Source of the DNA: Brevundimonas subvibrioides ATCC 15264
GTDB lineage: Bacteria; Pseudomonadota; Alphaproteobacteria; Caulobacterales; Caulobacteraceae
Reading direction: 5' to 3'
DNA: 64,000 nucleotides
NCBI RefSeq assembly: GCF_000144605.1
Contig: NC_014375.1
Location: forward strand, 806,001 to 870,000
Position numbers and translations under genes: made by a program. Shown piece after piece: positions 46,201 to 54,453 of this stretch. Every line of letters starts with the position of its first letter. Within the stretch, counting starts at the first letter, position 1. A model generated the notes under the pieces. The model worked only from the letters and a program-made list of their open reading frames with translations, was not told the origin of the DNA and did not search any database.

Positions 46201-46612
46201 CATCGACCGGACGCCCGCCCACGCCATCCTGGGGCCCAAGGTGATGATCGCCAACGAGGTCGCGGGCTCGGGCGGCGACGCCCTGCCGTGGATGTTCAAG
46301 CGCGAACAGCTGGGCACCCTGGTCGGCAAGCGAACCTGGGGCGGTCTGGTCGGGATCGGCGGCATGCCGCCCCTGATGGACGGCGGTCAGGTGACCTCGC
46401 CCAACGTCGGCTTCTTCAACCCGGAAGGCGAATGGGAGGTCGAGAACGCCGGCGTGGCACCGGACGTGATGGTCGATCAGGACCCGCGCGCCGTGGCCGA
46501 CGGGGCCGACCCGCAGCTGGACGCGGCCGTGGCCATCGCCCTGCAGGCCCTCGAGGCCGCGCCGCCGGTCGAGCCGCGGTTGCCGCCCTATCCGGTGTAT
46601 CCGCAGCGGTAG
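43271..46612 (+). CDS. Tricorn-like S41 family protease
   Basis: A 1113-residue secreted protease. A signal peptide (MALLLASSALVSGGLAGEAAA) leads into a long beta-propeller region of PD40/WD40-like repeats (SPDGRSIAFTG, SPDGSRVLFRSN, SPDSKKIAFSDN, WSPDSKFLVYSRNG). The C-terminal part has a PDZ-like segment (RVGDCVLSVDDRAVSADMDIQSALEG) and an S41 core where VAGSGGDALPWMFK should carry the active Ser (near residue 1000). This plan is that of tricorn core proteases, which degrade peptides. The ATG at 43271 follows GGGGTTGAAG. Confidence 0.9.
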   Translation: MVLGLGRRMALLLASSALVSGGLAGEAAAQSQILQQPAISADQVAFVYGGDLWTVARSGGRAARLTIGVGIESAPIFSPDGRSIAFTGEYDGNIDVYTVPATGGQPRRITWHPGNDAAVGWSPDGSRVLFRSNRSAASRYTQLFSVSAEGGAPDVMPLPYAHSGQMSPDGRAVAYSPFAPAFGFEFGNYTAWGNYRGGRASTIKVTTLDGLATVEVPQAEGSNDLSPVWMGGKIYFLSDRDGPISIYSYDPATRAVAPVWANDGSPIRSLSTDGRTLIFDRLGALSTLVPGGQPQALSVDVAGDMPEARARIVNVADQVQTVSLSPSAARVAVEARGEILTAPVTRGSVRNLTNTPGVMERSPAWSPDGQSVAYFSDESGLYALHVAPQNGEGAVRKFPLAAEPTYYANPVWSPDSKKIAFSDNHLRNWVLDTTTGRLSEVGTAQTHGGFTVQSTDMAWSPDSKFLVYSRNGANRLTVLNLYSVADGSSTALTSNLGDARDPAFDAGGDYLYYVASNNAGGQTYGLDMTSNLFTPTHSIYAVALSAGVASPVAPQSDEEEVESGDQTTGDDDMPGARTAARAIDIGGMTPDQIQRRTVALPVPVRAYSELTAGKTGVIFFMEQTSPAGATGPADMTLNRFTLKDRKVEVLAQRVVRFELSADGEKMLISTRSGGGEAAPGTPPRPPSYAVVPANAPVKAGEGGVSFDQLDVRSDPRAEWAQMYRELFRMQRAYFYDPNFHGSDLTAVQARLQPYADSILSRTDLNYVFHEALTGMSVGHLRGSGGTIPSARRVPGGLLGADYAIQGGRWCITKIYGPTAFSPDVTGPLAQPGVDARVGDCVLSVDDRAVSADMDIQSALEGTAGRMVTLRLGASSGANGRDVTVQPVASETRLRYLDWIEGNRQRVDRLSGGRLAYVHLPDTGQGGFTSFNRYYFAQSDREGAVIDERFNGGGQMADYIIEVLGRGLQSWWAPRYGSIDRTPAHAILGPKVMIANEVAGSGGDALPWMFKREQLGTLVGKRTWGGLVGIGGMPPLMDGGQVTSPNVGFFNPEGEWEVENAGVAPDVMVDQDPRAVADGADPQLDAAVAIALQALEAAPPVEPRLPPYPVYPQR

Positions 46613-46653
46613 CCCTGGGTCCCCGAGGCAGATGACGCGAGATCGGTAACGGC

Positions 46654-47193
46654 ATGGACGTTTCGGGCGAGCTGGTGGTCGGCGAAAGCGAGGCCGCGAT
46701 GGTCTATGCCAAGGCTCGCCGGGGCATGTCCCCACGTCAGATGAAACTGGCGCTGGTCGTTTGCATGCTGCTCGTCGCCATCCCCGTCGGACGATGGATT
46801 TCGGGATCGTGGCTGTCGGCGATCGTGACGGCCGAGTTCGCCGTCGTCGGACTCGTTGTTGGCCTCGTTCTAGCACGTGCCCTGGCCGGACCGGCCATGC
46901 GCAAGGCGCTCGCTGCGCGGGGACAAGGACACGTCATCGACGTCACGTTTCGGCTGACGCAGGACGCTCTGGTCTATGATCTCGGCGACGTGACGATGAC
47001 GGCGCGCTGGGCGTGCGTCACGGACCTGTTTCGAACCCGAAAGCACTGGGTGTTTCTGGTGCAGAGCAGCGCCATTGTCCTTCCGCGGCGGTTCTTTTCC
47101 ACGCCCGAAGTCGAACGCACCTTTATTGCCAACGCGATGTCGCGAATGACGGAGCCGGCGCGGGCGAGAAGTCGCGACGCCCTGGCACCGTAA
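46654..47193 (+). CDS. YcxB-like membrane protein
   Basis: A 179-residue protein with two membrane segments (about 28-48 and 56-76). The C-terminal stretch VTFRLTQDALVYDLGDVTMTARWACVTDLFRTRKHWVFLVQSSAIVLPRRFF is the YcxB domain, a small cytoplasmic beta fold with no known function. The start at 46654 follows 41 bases after the tricorn stop, on the same strand, so it may be co-transcribed. Confidence 0.75.
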   Translation: MDVSGELVVGESEAAMVYAKARRGMSPRQMKLALVVCMLLVAIPVGRWISGSWLSAIVTAEFAVVGLVVGLVLARALAGPAMRKALAARGQGHVIDVTFRLTQDALVYDLGDVTMTARWACVTDLFRTRKHWVFLVQSSAIVLPRRFFSTPEVERTFIANAMSRMTEPARARSRDALAP

Positions 47194-47313
47194 GTCCCGC
47201 GCGGCGGCGGCGCGGCTAACCGCTCCAAAGCATCAGCATCGGCGCGCCGCGCATCCACATTCCAGAGCTCGGGTATCCGTGATAGCCAAGCCCTGAACGA
47301 AAGGATGATGACG

Positions 47314-48018
47314 ATGCGGAAGCGGATTCTGGGCGTGGTTGCCATGCTGGGATTGGCCATTGCGGTCGGGGCTCAGGCGCAGACGGGAGCGGACGCGGTC
47401 GATCCGGCGGAGGCGGCGACCAAGGTCATAATCGATCGCTTCGATGCCGCGATCCGCGCGTGCGGTCTCACGCCCCCCTTCGTACCGGGCGTGGCCATGG
47501 TGTCCAGTTCGACCCTGGTGTCCTACGATACGGAGCGCCATCTGGTCCAGCAGTCCAGCTGGGCCGACATGCCGCCGGAGATCCAGGGGCTGGTCGCGGC
47601 CTGGGCCGAGGCGGGCACGCTGGGCCTGTCGCCCGAGGGTCAGTTCGGCGAGATCTTCAACAGTCTGCTCGTGCCGCATGAACTGGGTCACTACGTCGCC
47701 CAGCTGGATGGCCGGCTGGAACGCGAGGACTCCTGGACCAACGAGATTCTGGCCAACCGGATCGCGATCGCCTTCTGGTCGCTGGAGCCCGAAGGCAAGG
47801 CGGCGATCGCCGACCGGGTGGCCAACTTCACCGGGTTCCTGAATGCCCTGCCCGATCCCGTGCCGGCGGGCCAGGACCCCCATACCTATTTCGAGTCCAA
47901 CTATGCCGCGCTCGGGGCCGATCCCGCCGCCTACGGCTGGTATCAGGGCGCGTTCATGACCACGGCCTGGAACCTGCGGGACGAGGACACCTTCTGCGGC
48001 CTGGTCAATCCCGCCTAG
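47314..48018 (+). CDS. Secreted DUF4344-type putative metallopeptidase
   Basis: About 234 residues. The signal peptide is RKRILGVVAMLGLAIAVGAQAQ. The mature part contains VPHELGHYVAQLDG near residue 123: HELGH is the HExxH zinc motif, and NEILANRIAIAFWSLE holds further ligands. This is the DUF4344 metallopeptidase pattern. The start at 47314 is favoured by AAGG spacing; 47305 and 47308 are alternatives. Convergent with the next gene. Target proteins are unknown. Confidence 0.8.
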   Translation: MRKRILGVVAMLGLAIAVGAQAQTGADAVDPAEAATKVIIDRFDAAIRACGLTPPFVPGVAMVSSSTLVSYDTERHLVQQSSWADMPPEIQGLVAAWAEAGTLGLSPEGQFGEIFNSLLVPHELGHYVAQLDGRLEREDSWTNEILANRIAIAFWSLEPEGKAAIADRVANFTGFLNALPDPVPAGQDPHTYFESNYAALGADPAAYGWYQGAFMTTAWNLRDEDTFCGLVNPA

Positions 48019-48020
48019 GC

Positions 48021-48899
48021 TCACCCCGCCCCGGTCAGGTCTGACCAGCGCCACCGGCCGGTGCCCAGCGCCAGGCGCGGGCCGCCGTCGCCGAGCGTCA
48101 GCAGGACCAGGCCGGTGACGGTCTGGCGGCGGCAGGCGGCGGGGGCGAAGGCGATCTCCAGCGCGATGGCCTGACGGACGCCCGCGAGGCCCCGGCCCGC
48201 CTCGCCCGGCGTCTGGACCCAGTCGCCGTTCCAGACCAGCAGGGCACGGGCGCCCGACGGCAGGGTGGCCTGGGCGCGGGTGGCGGCGGCGACGACGTCG
48301 GCGTCCTCGCGGATGGCGTCCTGGATGCGCCGGATCATGTCGCATTGCCCGCCCGAGCCGTCGCCGGACCCCGAGCCCGAGCCGGTGCCCGATCCGGAGC
48401 CGGACGCATCGCCCGAACCGGACCCGGCCACAGCCGCGCCGACCAGCTGTCCCGCCGTCAGGCCGACCGCCCTGGAGGCCGGGGGGGCGGGGGTCACGGA
48501 CGCGACCAGCCGCTCGACCTGCGGCGGCGGCGGGGTGCGGGGCGGTCGCGGTCGGGGGAGTGGCGGGGTCGGTCGGGGCGGCGTCGGCGTCGGGGCCGGA
48601 TCGACGGTGGCCGCCGCCGGTTCCGAGAGCGATCCAGGGTCGGGCTCCGGCGCCGGTTCGGGCGGGATCACGGGGCGCGGCGGCGGCTCGAGGGTGATCT
48701 GGACCACGTTCGCGGGGGCGGGGTCTGAAAAAATCAGCGGGGCGGGTCGGGTCGCCAGCAGCACCAGAAGCAGGGCCAGATGGGCCAGGGCGCTGACGAT
48801 CGCGCCGGTCGCCCAGGCGCGGTCGCGACGCCGTCGGCGGGACGGGACGGAGGGCGCGTTCTCCGGATTCGGCGTTTGATTTTCGGCACCTGACGGCAA
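48021..48899 (-). CDS. TonB-like protein with Pro-rich and Gly-Ser repeats
   Basis: A 292-residue membrane protein. After a basic leader (RRRRRDRAWATG) comes one transmembrane helix (AIVSALAHLALLLVLLATRPA). A long Pro-rich spacer follows (about 60-125) and then a short Gly/Ser/Asp repeat (GSGSGDASGSGSGTGSGSG). The C-terminal domain (QCDMIRRIQDAIREDADVV and ALEIAFAPAACRRQTVTGLVLLTLGDGGPRLAL) is globular with Cys residues. This resembles TonB/TolA-type energy transducers but lacks the typical YP motif, so the call is a description more than a family. ExbB/ExbD partners are not next to it. Confidence 0.62.
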   Translation of the reverse strand: MPSGAENQTPNPENAPSVPSRRRRRDRAWATGAIVSALAHLALLLVLLATRPAPLIFSDPAPANVVQITLEPPPRPVIPPEPAPEPDPGSLSEPAAATVDPAPTPTPPRPTPPLPRPRPPRTPPPPQVERLVASVTPAPPASRAVGLTAGQLVGAAVAGSGSGDASGSGSGTGSGSGSGDGSGGQCDMIRRIQDAIREDADVVAAATRAQATLPSGARALLVWNGDWVQTPGEAGRGLAGVRQAIALEIAFAPAACRRQTVTGLVLLTLGDGGPRLALGTGRWRWSDLTGAG

Positions 48900-49124
48900 G
48901 GCGGGGCACGCGGAGGCGACGCAGGACGCGCCGGGGGAGCCGCCTGCAGACCACCCGGACGCGTCAGGACGATGGCACGCCGGGGGTCGTGTCAGGGCGC
49001 GCCGCTTACGGCCAAGCTGCCGGAATCATGCCCCATGCGGGCCATGCGATGGCCCAGCCGTTGCGTCCAATCAGCCTCGCGCGACGTTCGGGACTGGCGC
49101 CCCGGCCCCCTCAGGAGACTTTCC

Positions 49125-49727
49125 TTGCAAACCCTTTCCGTATCCTCGACCCCCCGGCTGGCCCTTCGCGCCCGGCCCGTCCTGATGACCGGCGTCGTCC
49201 TGTCGCTGGGACTTCTGGCCAGCGGCTGCGCCACGCGCGGCTTCGTGCGCGACCAGGTCGCGGTGGTGGACGGACGCGTCGACGCGACCGACCAGCGCGT
49301 GGCCCAGGTCGAGGGCACGGCCGGTCAGGCGCTGGAGCGCGCCAACGCCGCCCAGGTCCTGGCCGAAGGCAAGTTCATGTACGAGGTCGTCCTGTCGGAT
49401 GACTCGGTGAAGTTCCCGTCGGACCGCGACGCCCTGTCGCCCGAGGCCGAGCAGCGCCTGGCCGAACTGGCCCAGCGGCTGAAGGCCGAGAACAAGAACG
49501 TCTATCTGGAGATCCAGGGCCACACCGATGCGGCGGGTCCGGAATCCTATAACGACGCCCTGGGCGAGGCCCGGGCCGAGGCCGTGCGTCGCTCGCTGAG
49601 CCGTCAGGGCATCGCGCTGAACCGGATGGCGACCATCTCCTATGGCGAGGAGGCCCCCGTGGCTGACAACGCAACGCCCGAAGGCCGCGCCCAGAACCGG
49701 CGCGTGGCGATCGTGGTCCTGAGCTGA
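49125..49727 (+). CDS. OmpA-family lipoprotein with TTG start
   Basis: A 200-residue envelope protein. The likely start is TTG at 49125 with AGGAGA six bases before it, giving a signal peptide that ends in LLASGC (lipobox Cys near 37). A short coiled coil (VDGRVDATDQRVAQVEGTAGQALERANAAQ) is followed by the OmpA/Pal peptidoglycan domain: SDRDALSPEAEQRLAELAQRL, LEIQGHTDAAGPESYNDALGEARAEAVRRSL and the RAQNRRVAIVVL end. It should link outer membrane and cell wall. An earlier in-frame ATG at 48972 would add a long non-signal leader and is not preferred. Confidence 0.78.
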   Translation: MQTLSVSSTPRLALRARPVLMTGVVLSLGLLASGCATRGFVRDQVAVVDGRVDATDQRVAQVEGTAGQALERANAAQVLAEGKFMYEVVLSDDSVKFPSDRDALSPEAEQRLAELAQRLKAENKNVYLEIQGHTDAAGPESYNDALGEARAEAVRRSLSRQGIALNRMATISYGEEAPVADNATPEGRAQNRRVAIVVLS

Positions 49728-49754
49728 TCCCGGCCACATTACCACCTCGTAACT

Positions 49755-49798
49755 TTGAGACGGCGGCGCGACCGGCCTAGGGTCGCGCCGTCCGTTTT
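49755..49798 (+). promoter_or_regulatory. Stem-loop with T-run, or promoter, ahead of the M16 gene
   Basis: GGCGCGACC (49765-49773) pairs with GGTCGCGCC (49781-49789), followed by GTCCGTTTT; this can end the OmpA transcript. The same place can be read as a promoter, TTGAGAC (49755) then GCCTAGG after 13 bases, parallel to the promoter at 54913. Both readings are weak. Confidence 0.35.
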
Positions 49799-49811
49799 GA
49801 TCGAGGTCGTC

Positions 49812-52652
49812 ATGCTGCGTTCGCTGCTTCTGGGTTCGTCTTTCGCCGTGCTTCTGGCCGCCGCGCCGATGGCGGCCTCCGCCCAGAACAGTCCGGACAT
49901 CGCCCCGCCGCCGCTGGAGTTCACGCACCGCGAACTGGCCAACGGGCTGGACGTCTATGCGATGCCGGACGCGACGGCCGGTACCGTCACCGTGACCCTG
50001 TGGTACGATGTCGGCGGCAAGGACGATCCGCAAGGCCGCAGCGGCTTCGCCCACCTGTTCGAACACATCCTCAGCCGCAAGACGATCAACCTGCCCTACG
50101 GCCAGATCTCGACCATCGTCGAGAACGCGGGCGGGTCGCGCAACGCTTCCACCGGCCAGGACTTCACCAACTACTACGAGACCGTGCCGCCCCAGTATCT
50201 GGAGACGATGCTGTGGACCCACGCCGAGCGCATGGCGCGCCCCGTCGTCGACGAGGCGGTGTTCAACGCCGAGCGCGACATCGTCAAGGAGGAGCTGCGC
50301 CAGCGGGTCTATGCGCCCCCTTATGGCCGCCTGGGCGTCTTCGTCATCGGCGACAACTCCTATGACCAGTCGATCTATCGCCGGGCGGTGATCGGCTCGA
50401 TCGAAGAGCTGGACTCGGCCGGGATCGAGGACGCGCGGGCCTTCCACGAGGCCTACTACCGGCCGTCCACCGCGACGATGATTGTGTCGGGCAATTTCGA
50501 TCCGGCGCAGCTGGACCGCTGGGTCGATCAGTATTTCGCGGGCATCGAGAACCCGGAGCGGCCGCTGCCGGTGCTGGAGCGGCCGGTTTCGGCCCCGCGC
50601 ACAGAGCCGCGTCTGGTCACCGCCTATGCCCCCAATGTGCCGCTGCCGGCCATCGCCGCCATCTTCCCCGGACCGGACGCGTCCAGCGACGACAACGCCG
50701 CCCTCGACGTGATGGGGGCCATCCTGTCGCGCGGGCAGAGCAGCCGGCTGTACCGGTCGCTGGTCTATGACAAGCAGGTCGCGGCCAACGCCTTCATGGG
50801 ATCGAACGTCGAGGAAGAGGCCGGGGTCGTGACCGCCCAGGTCACCGTCGCCGCCGGCAAGACCGTGGAGGAGGCCGAGGCCGCCCTGAACGCCGAGATC
50901 GCCCGCATCCGCGACGAGCCGGTGACGGCGGCGGAACTGGCCGAGGCCCAGACCGAACTGCTGGCCTCGGACCTGCGCCAGCGCGAGACGTCGTCTGGCC
51001 GCGCCTTCATGCTGGGTCAGGCCATCGTGGCCGAACACGATCCGCGCGCGCCGGACCAGGCTGTGGCGGCGATCCGCGCCGTGACGATCGCCGACGTGCA
51101 GCGCGTGGCGCAGAAATATCTGGACGAAAACGCACGGGTCTCCATCCGCTATCTGGACGACAGCCAGCGGCCCGAGGGCGTCTCCGAGGACAGCTGGAAG
51201 AACCCGGCCACCGTGCCGACCTATCTGAGCGTGCCGCCCGCCCTTCAGGCCCCGAACGAACTGCTGCCCGAGGGGCAGCGTCAGGCCCCGCCCGCCCCGG
51301 GCGAGGCTCGCCCCAAGGCGGCCCCGGAGATCGCCGAACGAACCCTGTCGAACGGCCTGCGGGTCATTGTGGCCCGGTCGACCGATCTGCCGATCATGAA
51401 CGCCCAGCTGGTCATCGGCGGCGGCTCGAGCGCCGATCCGGCGGACCGGCCCGGCTTGGCCGACTTCACCGCCAGTCTGGCGTCACAGGGCGCGGGCGGC
51501 CGCTCGGCCACCGAGATGGCGCGGGCGCTGGAAGGCGCGGGCGCGAACCTGAACAGCGGGGCGGGCGCGGATTCCTCGACCCTGGCCGTCTCGGCCCCGA
51601 TCGCCTCGGCCGCGGTGGTGGGCGACATCCTGTCGGACGTGGTGGAGAATCCGGACTTCGCGCCGGCCGAGCTGGAACGCTCGCGCACGCGCACGGTCAA
51701 CGCCCTGACAGTGGCGCTGCGCCAGCCGGGTCCGCTGGCCAGCCAGGTGCTGACCCGGATCGCCTATGGCGCGGCCCCCTACGGGGCACCGGGAACGGGT
51801 ACGCCCGCGTCGCTGCGCGCCCTGACCCGCGAGGAGATCGAGGGCTTCCACGATCGCTGGTGGCGGCCCGACAACGCCGCCCTGATCGTGACGGGCGGCA
51901 TGACGGCGGAGGAAGGCTTTGCCTTCGCCGAACGGACCCTGGGGGACTGGGCCAGGCCTGCGGGCGCGGTGCCGACCGTGGCGAACCGGGCCGGATCCGC
52001 GACGGCGCCGCGCATCGTCGTCGTCGACCTGCCGGGTTCCGGACAGGCGGCCGTGGCGGCGGCGGTGCGCGGACCCAACCGGGCCGACCCGAGCTTCTAT
52101 CCCCTCGCCGTGGCCAATGCCGTCATGGGCGGCGGACAGGGCGGCTATCTGTTCCAGGAAGTGCGCGCCAAGCGCGGCCTGAGCTACGGGGCCGCCTCGT
52201 CGCTGGGCGCGCGGTCCGAGGCCGGGCTGATCACGGCCGCGACCCAGACCAAGAACGAGAGCGCGCTGGAGGTGCTGGACCTTGTGCTGGCCCAGTTCGA
52301 CCGCGTGCGGACCGAGGCCCCGACCGCAGCCCAGGTCACCGACCGCGAGACCTTCGCTGCCGGAAACTTCTCGCGTTCGATCGAGACCACAGGCGGCCTC
52401 GGCGGGGTGCTGGCGGAGGCCGTGACGGTCGGCCTGCCTCTGGACGAGGCCGCAGCCTATGCCGAGCGGGTCACGGCGACGACGCCGGAGACCATGGCGG
52501 CGGCGACCGGGCTGCTGAACAGCGACCAGGCCTATGTCGTCGTGGTCGGCGACAGCCGCATCTTCATCGACGCCATGCGGGCGGCGCACCCGGATCTGAT
52601 GCTGATCCCGGCCGCCGATCTGGACCTGGGGAGCCCGACCCTGGGGCTGTGA
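49812..52652 (+). CDS. M16 family zinc metallopeptidase (insulinase-like)
   Basis: A 946-residue secreted protease: signal peptide SLLLGSSFAVLLAAAPMAASAQ, then two homologous halves. The first half carries the inverted zinc site FAHLFEHIL (His-x-x-Glu-His near 80-84) and the third ligand in AERDIVKEEL. It also has VPPQYLETMLWTHAERM. The second half (SNGLRVIVARSTDLPIMNAQLVIGGGSSADP) has lost the HxxEH, as is normal for the structural half. Both halves are in one chain, as in many envelope M16 proteins. Periplasmic peptide breakdown is the inferred role. The ATG at 49812 heads the signal peptide. Confidence 0.93.
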   Translation: MLRSLLLGSSFAVLLAAAPMAASAQNSPDIAPPPLEFTHRELANGLDVYAMPDATAGTVTVTLWYDVGGKDDPQGRSGFAHLFEHILSRKTINLPYGQISTIVENAGGSRNASTGQDFTNYYETVPPQYLETMLWTHAERMARPVVDEAVFNAERDIVKEELRQRVYAPPYGRLGVFVIGDNSYDQSIYRRAVIGSIEELDSAGIEDARAFHEAYYRPSTATMIVSGNFDPAQLDRWVDQYFAGIENPERPLPVLERPVSAPRTEPRLVTAYAPNVPLPAIAAIFPGPDASSDDNAALDVMGAILSRGQSSRLYRSLVYDKQVAANAFMGSNVEEEAGVVTAQVTVAAGKTVEEAEAALNAEIARIRDEPVTAAELAEAQTELLASDLRQRETSSGRAFMLGQAIVAEHDPRAPDQAVAAIRAVTIADVQRVAQKYLDENARVSIRYLDDSQRPEGVSEDSWKNPATVPTYLSVPPALQAPNELLPEGQRQAPPAPGEARPKAAPEIAERTLSNGLRVIVARSTDLPIMNAQLVIGGGSSADPADRPGLADFTASLASQGAGGRSATEMARALEGAGANLNSGAGADSSTLAVSAPIASAAVVGDILSDVVENPDFAPAELERSRTRTVNALTVALRQPGPLASQVLTRIAYGAAPYGAPGTGTPASLRALTREEIEGFHDRWWRPDNAALIVTGGMTAEEGFAFAERTLGDWARPAGAVPTVANRAGSATAPRIVVVDLPGSGQAAVAAAVRGPNRADPSFYPLAVANAVMGGGQGGYLFQEVRAKRGLSYGAASSLGARSEAGLITAATQTKNESALEVLDLVLAQFDRVRTEAPTAAQVTDRETFAAGNFSRSIETTGGLGGVLAEAVTVGLPLDEAAAYAERVTATTPETMAAATGLLNSDQAYVVVVGDSRIFIDAMRAAHPDLMLIPAADLDLGSPTLGL

Positions 52653-52656
52653 GACG

Positions 52657-52800
52657 GTCTCCTCCCTGCGCAAGGCGCGGGGAGGTGGATCCGTAGCGAG
52701 GCGGAGGAGACGGAGGGGGTCTGCGTACGGCCAGAACCCCTCCGTCAGCTCGCGAAGGGCTCGCTGCCACCTCCCCATCGCTGCGCGACAGGGAGGAGAC
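52657..52800. repeat. Dispersed fold-back repeat between M16 and aldolase genes
   Basis: GTCTCCTCCCTGCGCAAGG on the left and CGCGACAGGGAGGAGAC on the right are complementary, and AACCCCTCCG matches CGGAGGGGGT in the middle, so the 144-base element folds back on itself. The end is shared with the repeats at 36652 and 59790. It begins four bases after the M16 stop and ends two before the aldolase stop. Confidence 0.8.
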
Positions 52801-52802
52801 GA

Positions 52803-53474
52803 TCAGGCCTGGCGGAAGGCCTTCACCGCGTCCACGGCCGAGCGCACCGAGGCCTCGATGCCGGCCCAGTCGGCGGCCTTGACGGCCGCGTCGGTGATCA
52901 GTTTGGAGCCCATGCCGGCGGCGACGATGCCCGCGCCGAACCATTTGGCGATGGAGGCCGCGTCGGGGTCGACGCCCCCGGTCGGCATGATCTTGGTCCA
53001 GGGCATGGGGCCCATGACGGCCTTGACGAAGTCCGGGCCGCCGACCGACGCGCCGGGGAACAGCTTGATGATGTCGCATCCCAGGGCGTGAGCTTCGGTG
53101 ATGTCGCGCACCGAGCCGCAGCCGGGGAAGTAGGCGACCATGCGCCGGTTGCAGACCTGGGCGACCTCGGGGACGAGGGCCGGGCTGACCACGAAGCGGG
53201 CGGCGCGGTTCAGGAACATGGCGGCCGTGCCCGCATCCAGCACCGAGCCGATGCCCAGGATGATGTCCGGGTCGGTGCGGGCGATCTCCCGGGCGATGTC
53301 AGCGAACAGGTCGACGGCGAAGTCGCCCCGGTTGGTGAACTCGATCACGGGCGCGCCGCCCCGGGCGCAGGCGCGGATGACGTTCAGCGCGACGTCGGGG
53401 TCCGCATGGTAGAAGACCGGGCAGACGCCTTGGGCCTGGAGGGCGGTCAGGACGGAGAGGCGGTCGTGCGGCAT
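52803..53474 (-). CDS. KDPG/KHG-type aldolase
   Basis: A 223-residue class I aldolase of the Eda family. VIEFTNRGDFAVDLF carries the Glu and Arg of the active site, and CDIIKLFPGASVGGPDFVKA carries the Schiff-base Lys. It probably splits 2-keto-3-deoxy-phosphogluconate to pyruvate and glyceraldehyde-3-phosphate, or acts on 4-hydroxy-2-oxoglutarate or a related sugar acid. No edd gene is beside it, so the sugar-acid identity is open. The start MPHDRLSVLTALQAQGVCPVFYHADPD is family-like. Confidence 0.85.
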   Translation of the reverse strand: MPHDRLSVLTALQAQGVCPVFYHADPDVALNVIRACARGGAPVIEFTNRGDFAVDLFADIAREIARTDPDIILGIGSVLDAGTAAMFLNRAARFVVSPALVPEVAQVCNRRMVAYFPGCGSVRDITEAHALGCDIIKLFPGASVGGPDFVKAVMGPMPWTKIMPTGGVDPDAASIAKWFGAGIVAAGMGSKLITDAAVKAADWAGIEASVRSAVDAVKAFRQA

Positions 53475-53552
53475 GTCGGGCTCCGGAAAGGCTGAGCCGG
53501 AATCGTCCGGACGCGCCGTTCCGTCAAGTGACGTTGCGTTGCAGCTTCCGGC

Positions 53553-53771
53553 CTACTGCCAGCGCGTTCCCACGCCGCCGCCCTCGTCCCATTCGCCCCC
53601 GGCATCGAGCGCGTCGTCGAAGTCGAGCAGGCGGTCCAGCAGGACGCCGGCCAGCACACCGAGGGCCGCGACGCCCACCAGGGTGGCGACGGAGCCGATG
53701 CCGATCTTTTCCGAGCGTGTCAGGCGGCGACGGCCGGAGGAATCGATGATGCGGGATCGTGCGCGGGCCAT
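53553..53771 (-). CDS. Small single-span membrane protein
   Basis: A 72-residue protein with a basic N-terminus (RARSRIIDSSGRRRLTRSEK), one helix (IGIGSVATLVGVAALGVLAGVLL) and an acidic tail (DRLLDFDDALDAGG). Its ATG overlaps the def stop (TGATG), which supports real translation. No family recognised. Confidence 0.6.
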   Translation of the reverse strand: MARARSRIIDSSGRRRLTRSEKIGIGSVATLVGVAALGVLAGVLLDRLLDFDDALDAGGEWDEGGGVGTRWQ

Positions 53772-54355
53772 CAGGCGTCCTCTCTCAGGCGCATGGTCTT
53801 TTTGACCTTGGACATGGCGCGGTCGCGGCGCAGGCGCGACAGGTGGTCGATGAACAGGACGCCGTTCAGGTGGTCCAGCTCGTGCTGGAAACAGACGGCA
53901 TAGAGACCCTCGATCTCTCCCTCAATGCGGGCACCGGTGCGGTCCAGATAGGCGACGCGGACGCGGGCGGGGCGTTCGACCTGGTCGAAATATTCGGGGA
54001 TGGAGAGGCAGCCTTCCTCGTAGCAGAAGGTCTCGTCCGAGGCCCAGATGACTTCCGGATTGACGAAGAAGCGGGGATTGGGGACGCGGGTCTCTTCCGA
54101 GCCCTCCTCGTCTTCGGCGGCGGCTTCAGCCGCTTCGGGTGCCGGGCCGTCGCCCAGATCCATGACCACGACGCGCTGAAGCTCGCCGATCTGCACGGCG
54201 GCCAGGCCGATGCCCGGGGCGTCGTACATGGTGTCCAGCATGTCATCCATCAGGGCGCGCACGGCGTCGTCGACGACGGCGACCGGCTTTGACACCTGTT
54301 TCAGGATCGCCAGGTCGGCGGTGTTGTCGATGGTCAGGATGCGTCGGATGGCCAT
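53771..54355 (-). CDS. def: Peptide deformylase
   Basis: A 194-residue enzyme that removes the formyl group from nascent proteins. All three motifs are present: [22 protein letters not shown] (Cys metal ligand) and [17 protein letters not shown] (HExxH). Between the first two is an acidic insert ([16 protein letters not shown]) of about 20 residues, longer than in E. coli. The ATG at 54355 gives [15 protein letters not shown]; the earlier frame to 54433 has no family similarity. The small membrane protein gene follows with a one-base overlap. Confidence 0.93.
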   Translation of the reverse strand: MAIRRILTIDNTADLAILKQVSKPVAVVDDAVRALMDDMLDTMYDAPGIGLAAVQIGELQRVVVMDLGDGPAPEAAEAAAEDEEGSEETRVPNPRFFVNPEVIWASDETFCYEEGCLSIPEYFDQVERPARVRVAYLDRTGARIEGEIEGLYAVCFQHELDHLNGVLFIDHLSRLRRDRAMSKVKKTMRLREDA

Positions 54356-54453
54356 GGCCGTCAGGTAGGCGTGGGGGGGCGAAGGGTCAAGTTTGGCGCA
54401 TGCCGCGCGGGTGTGCTGTAGGAGGGAGCCCATACCGCGAAGGGAGATCGATC

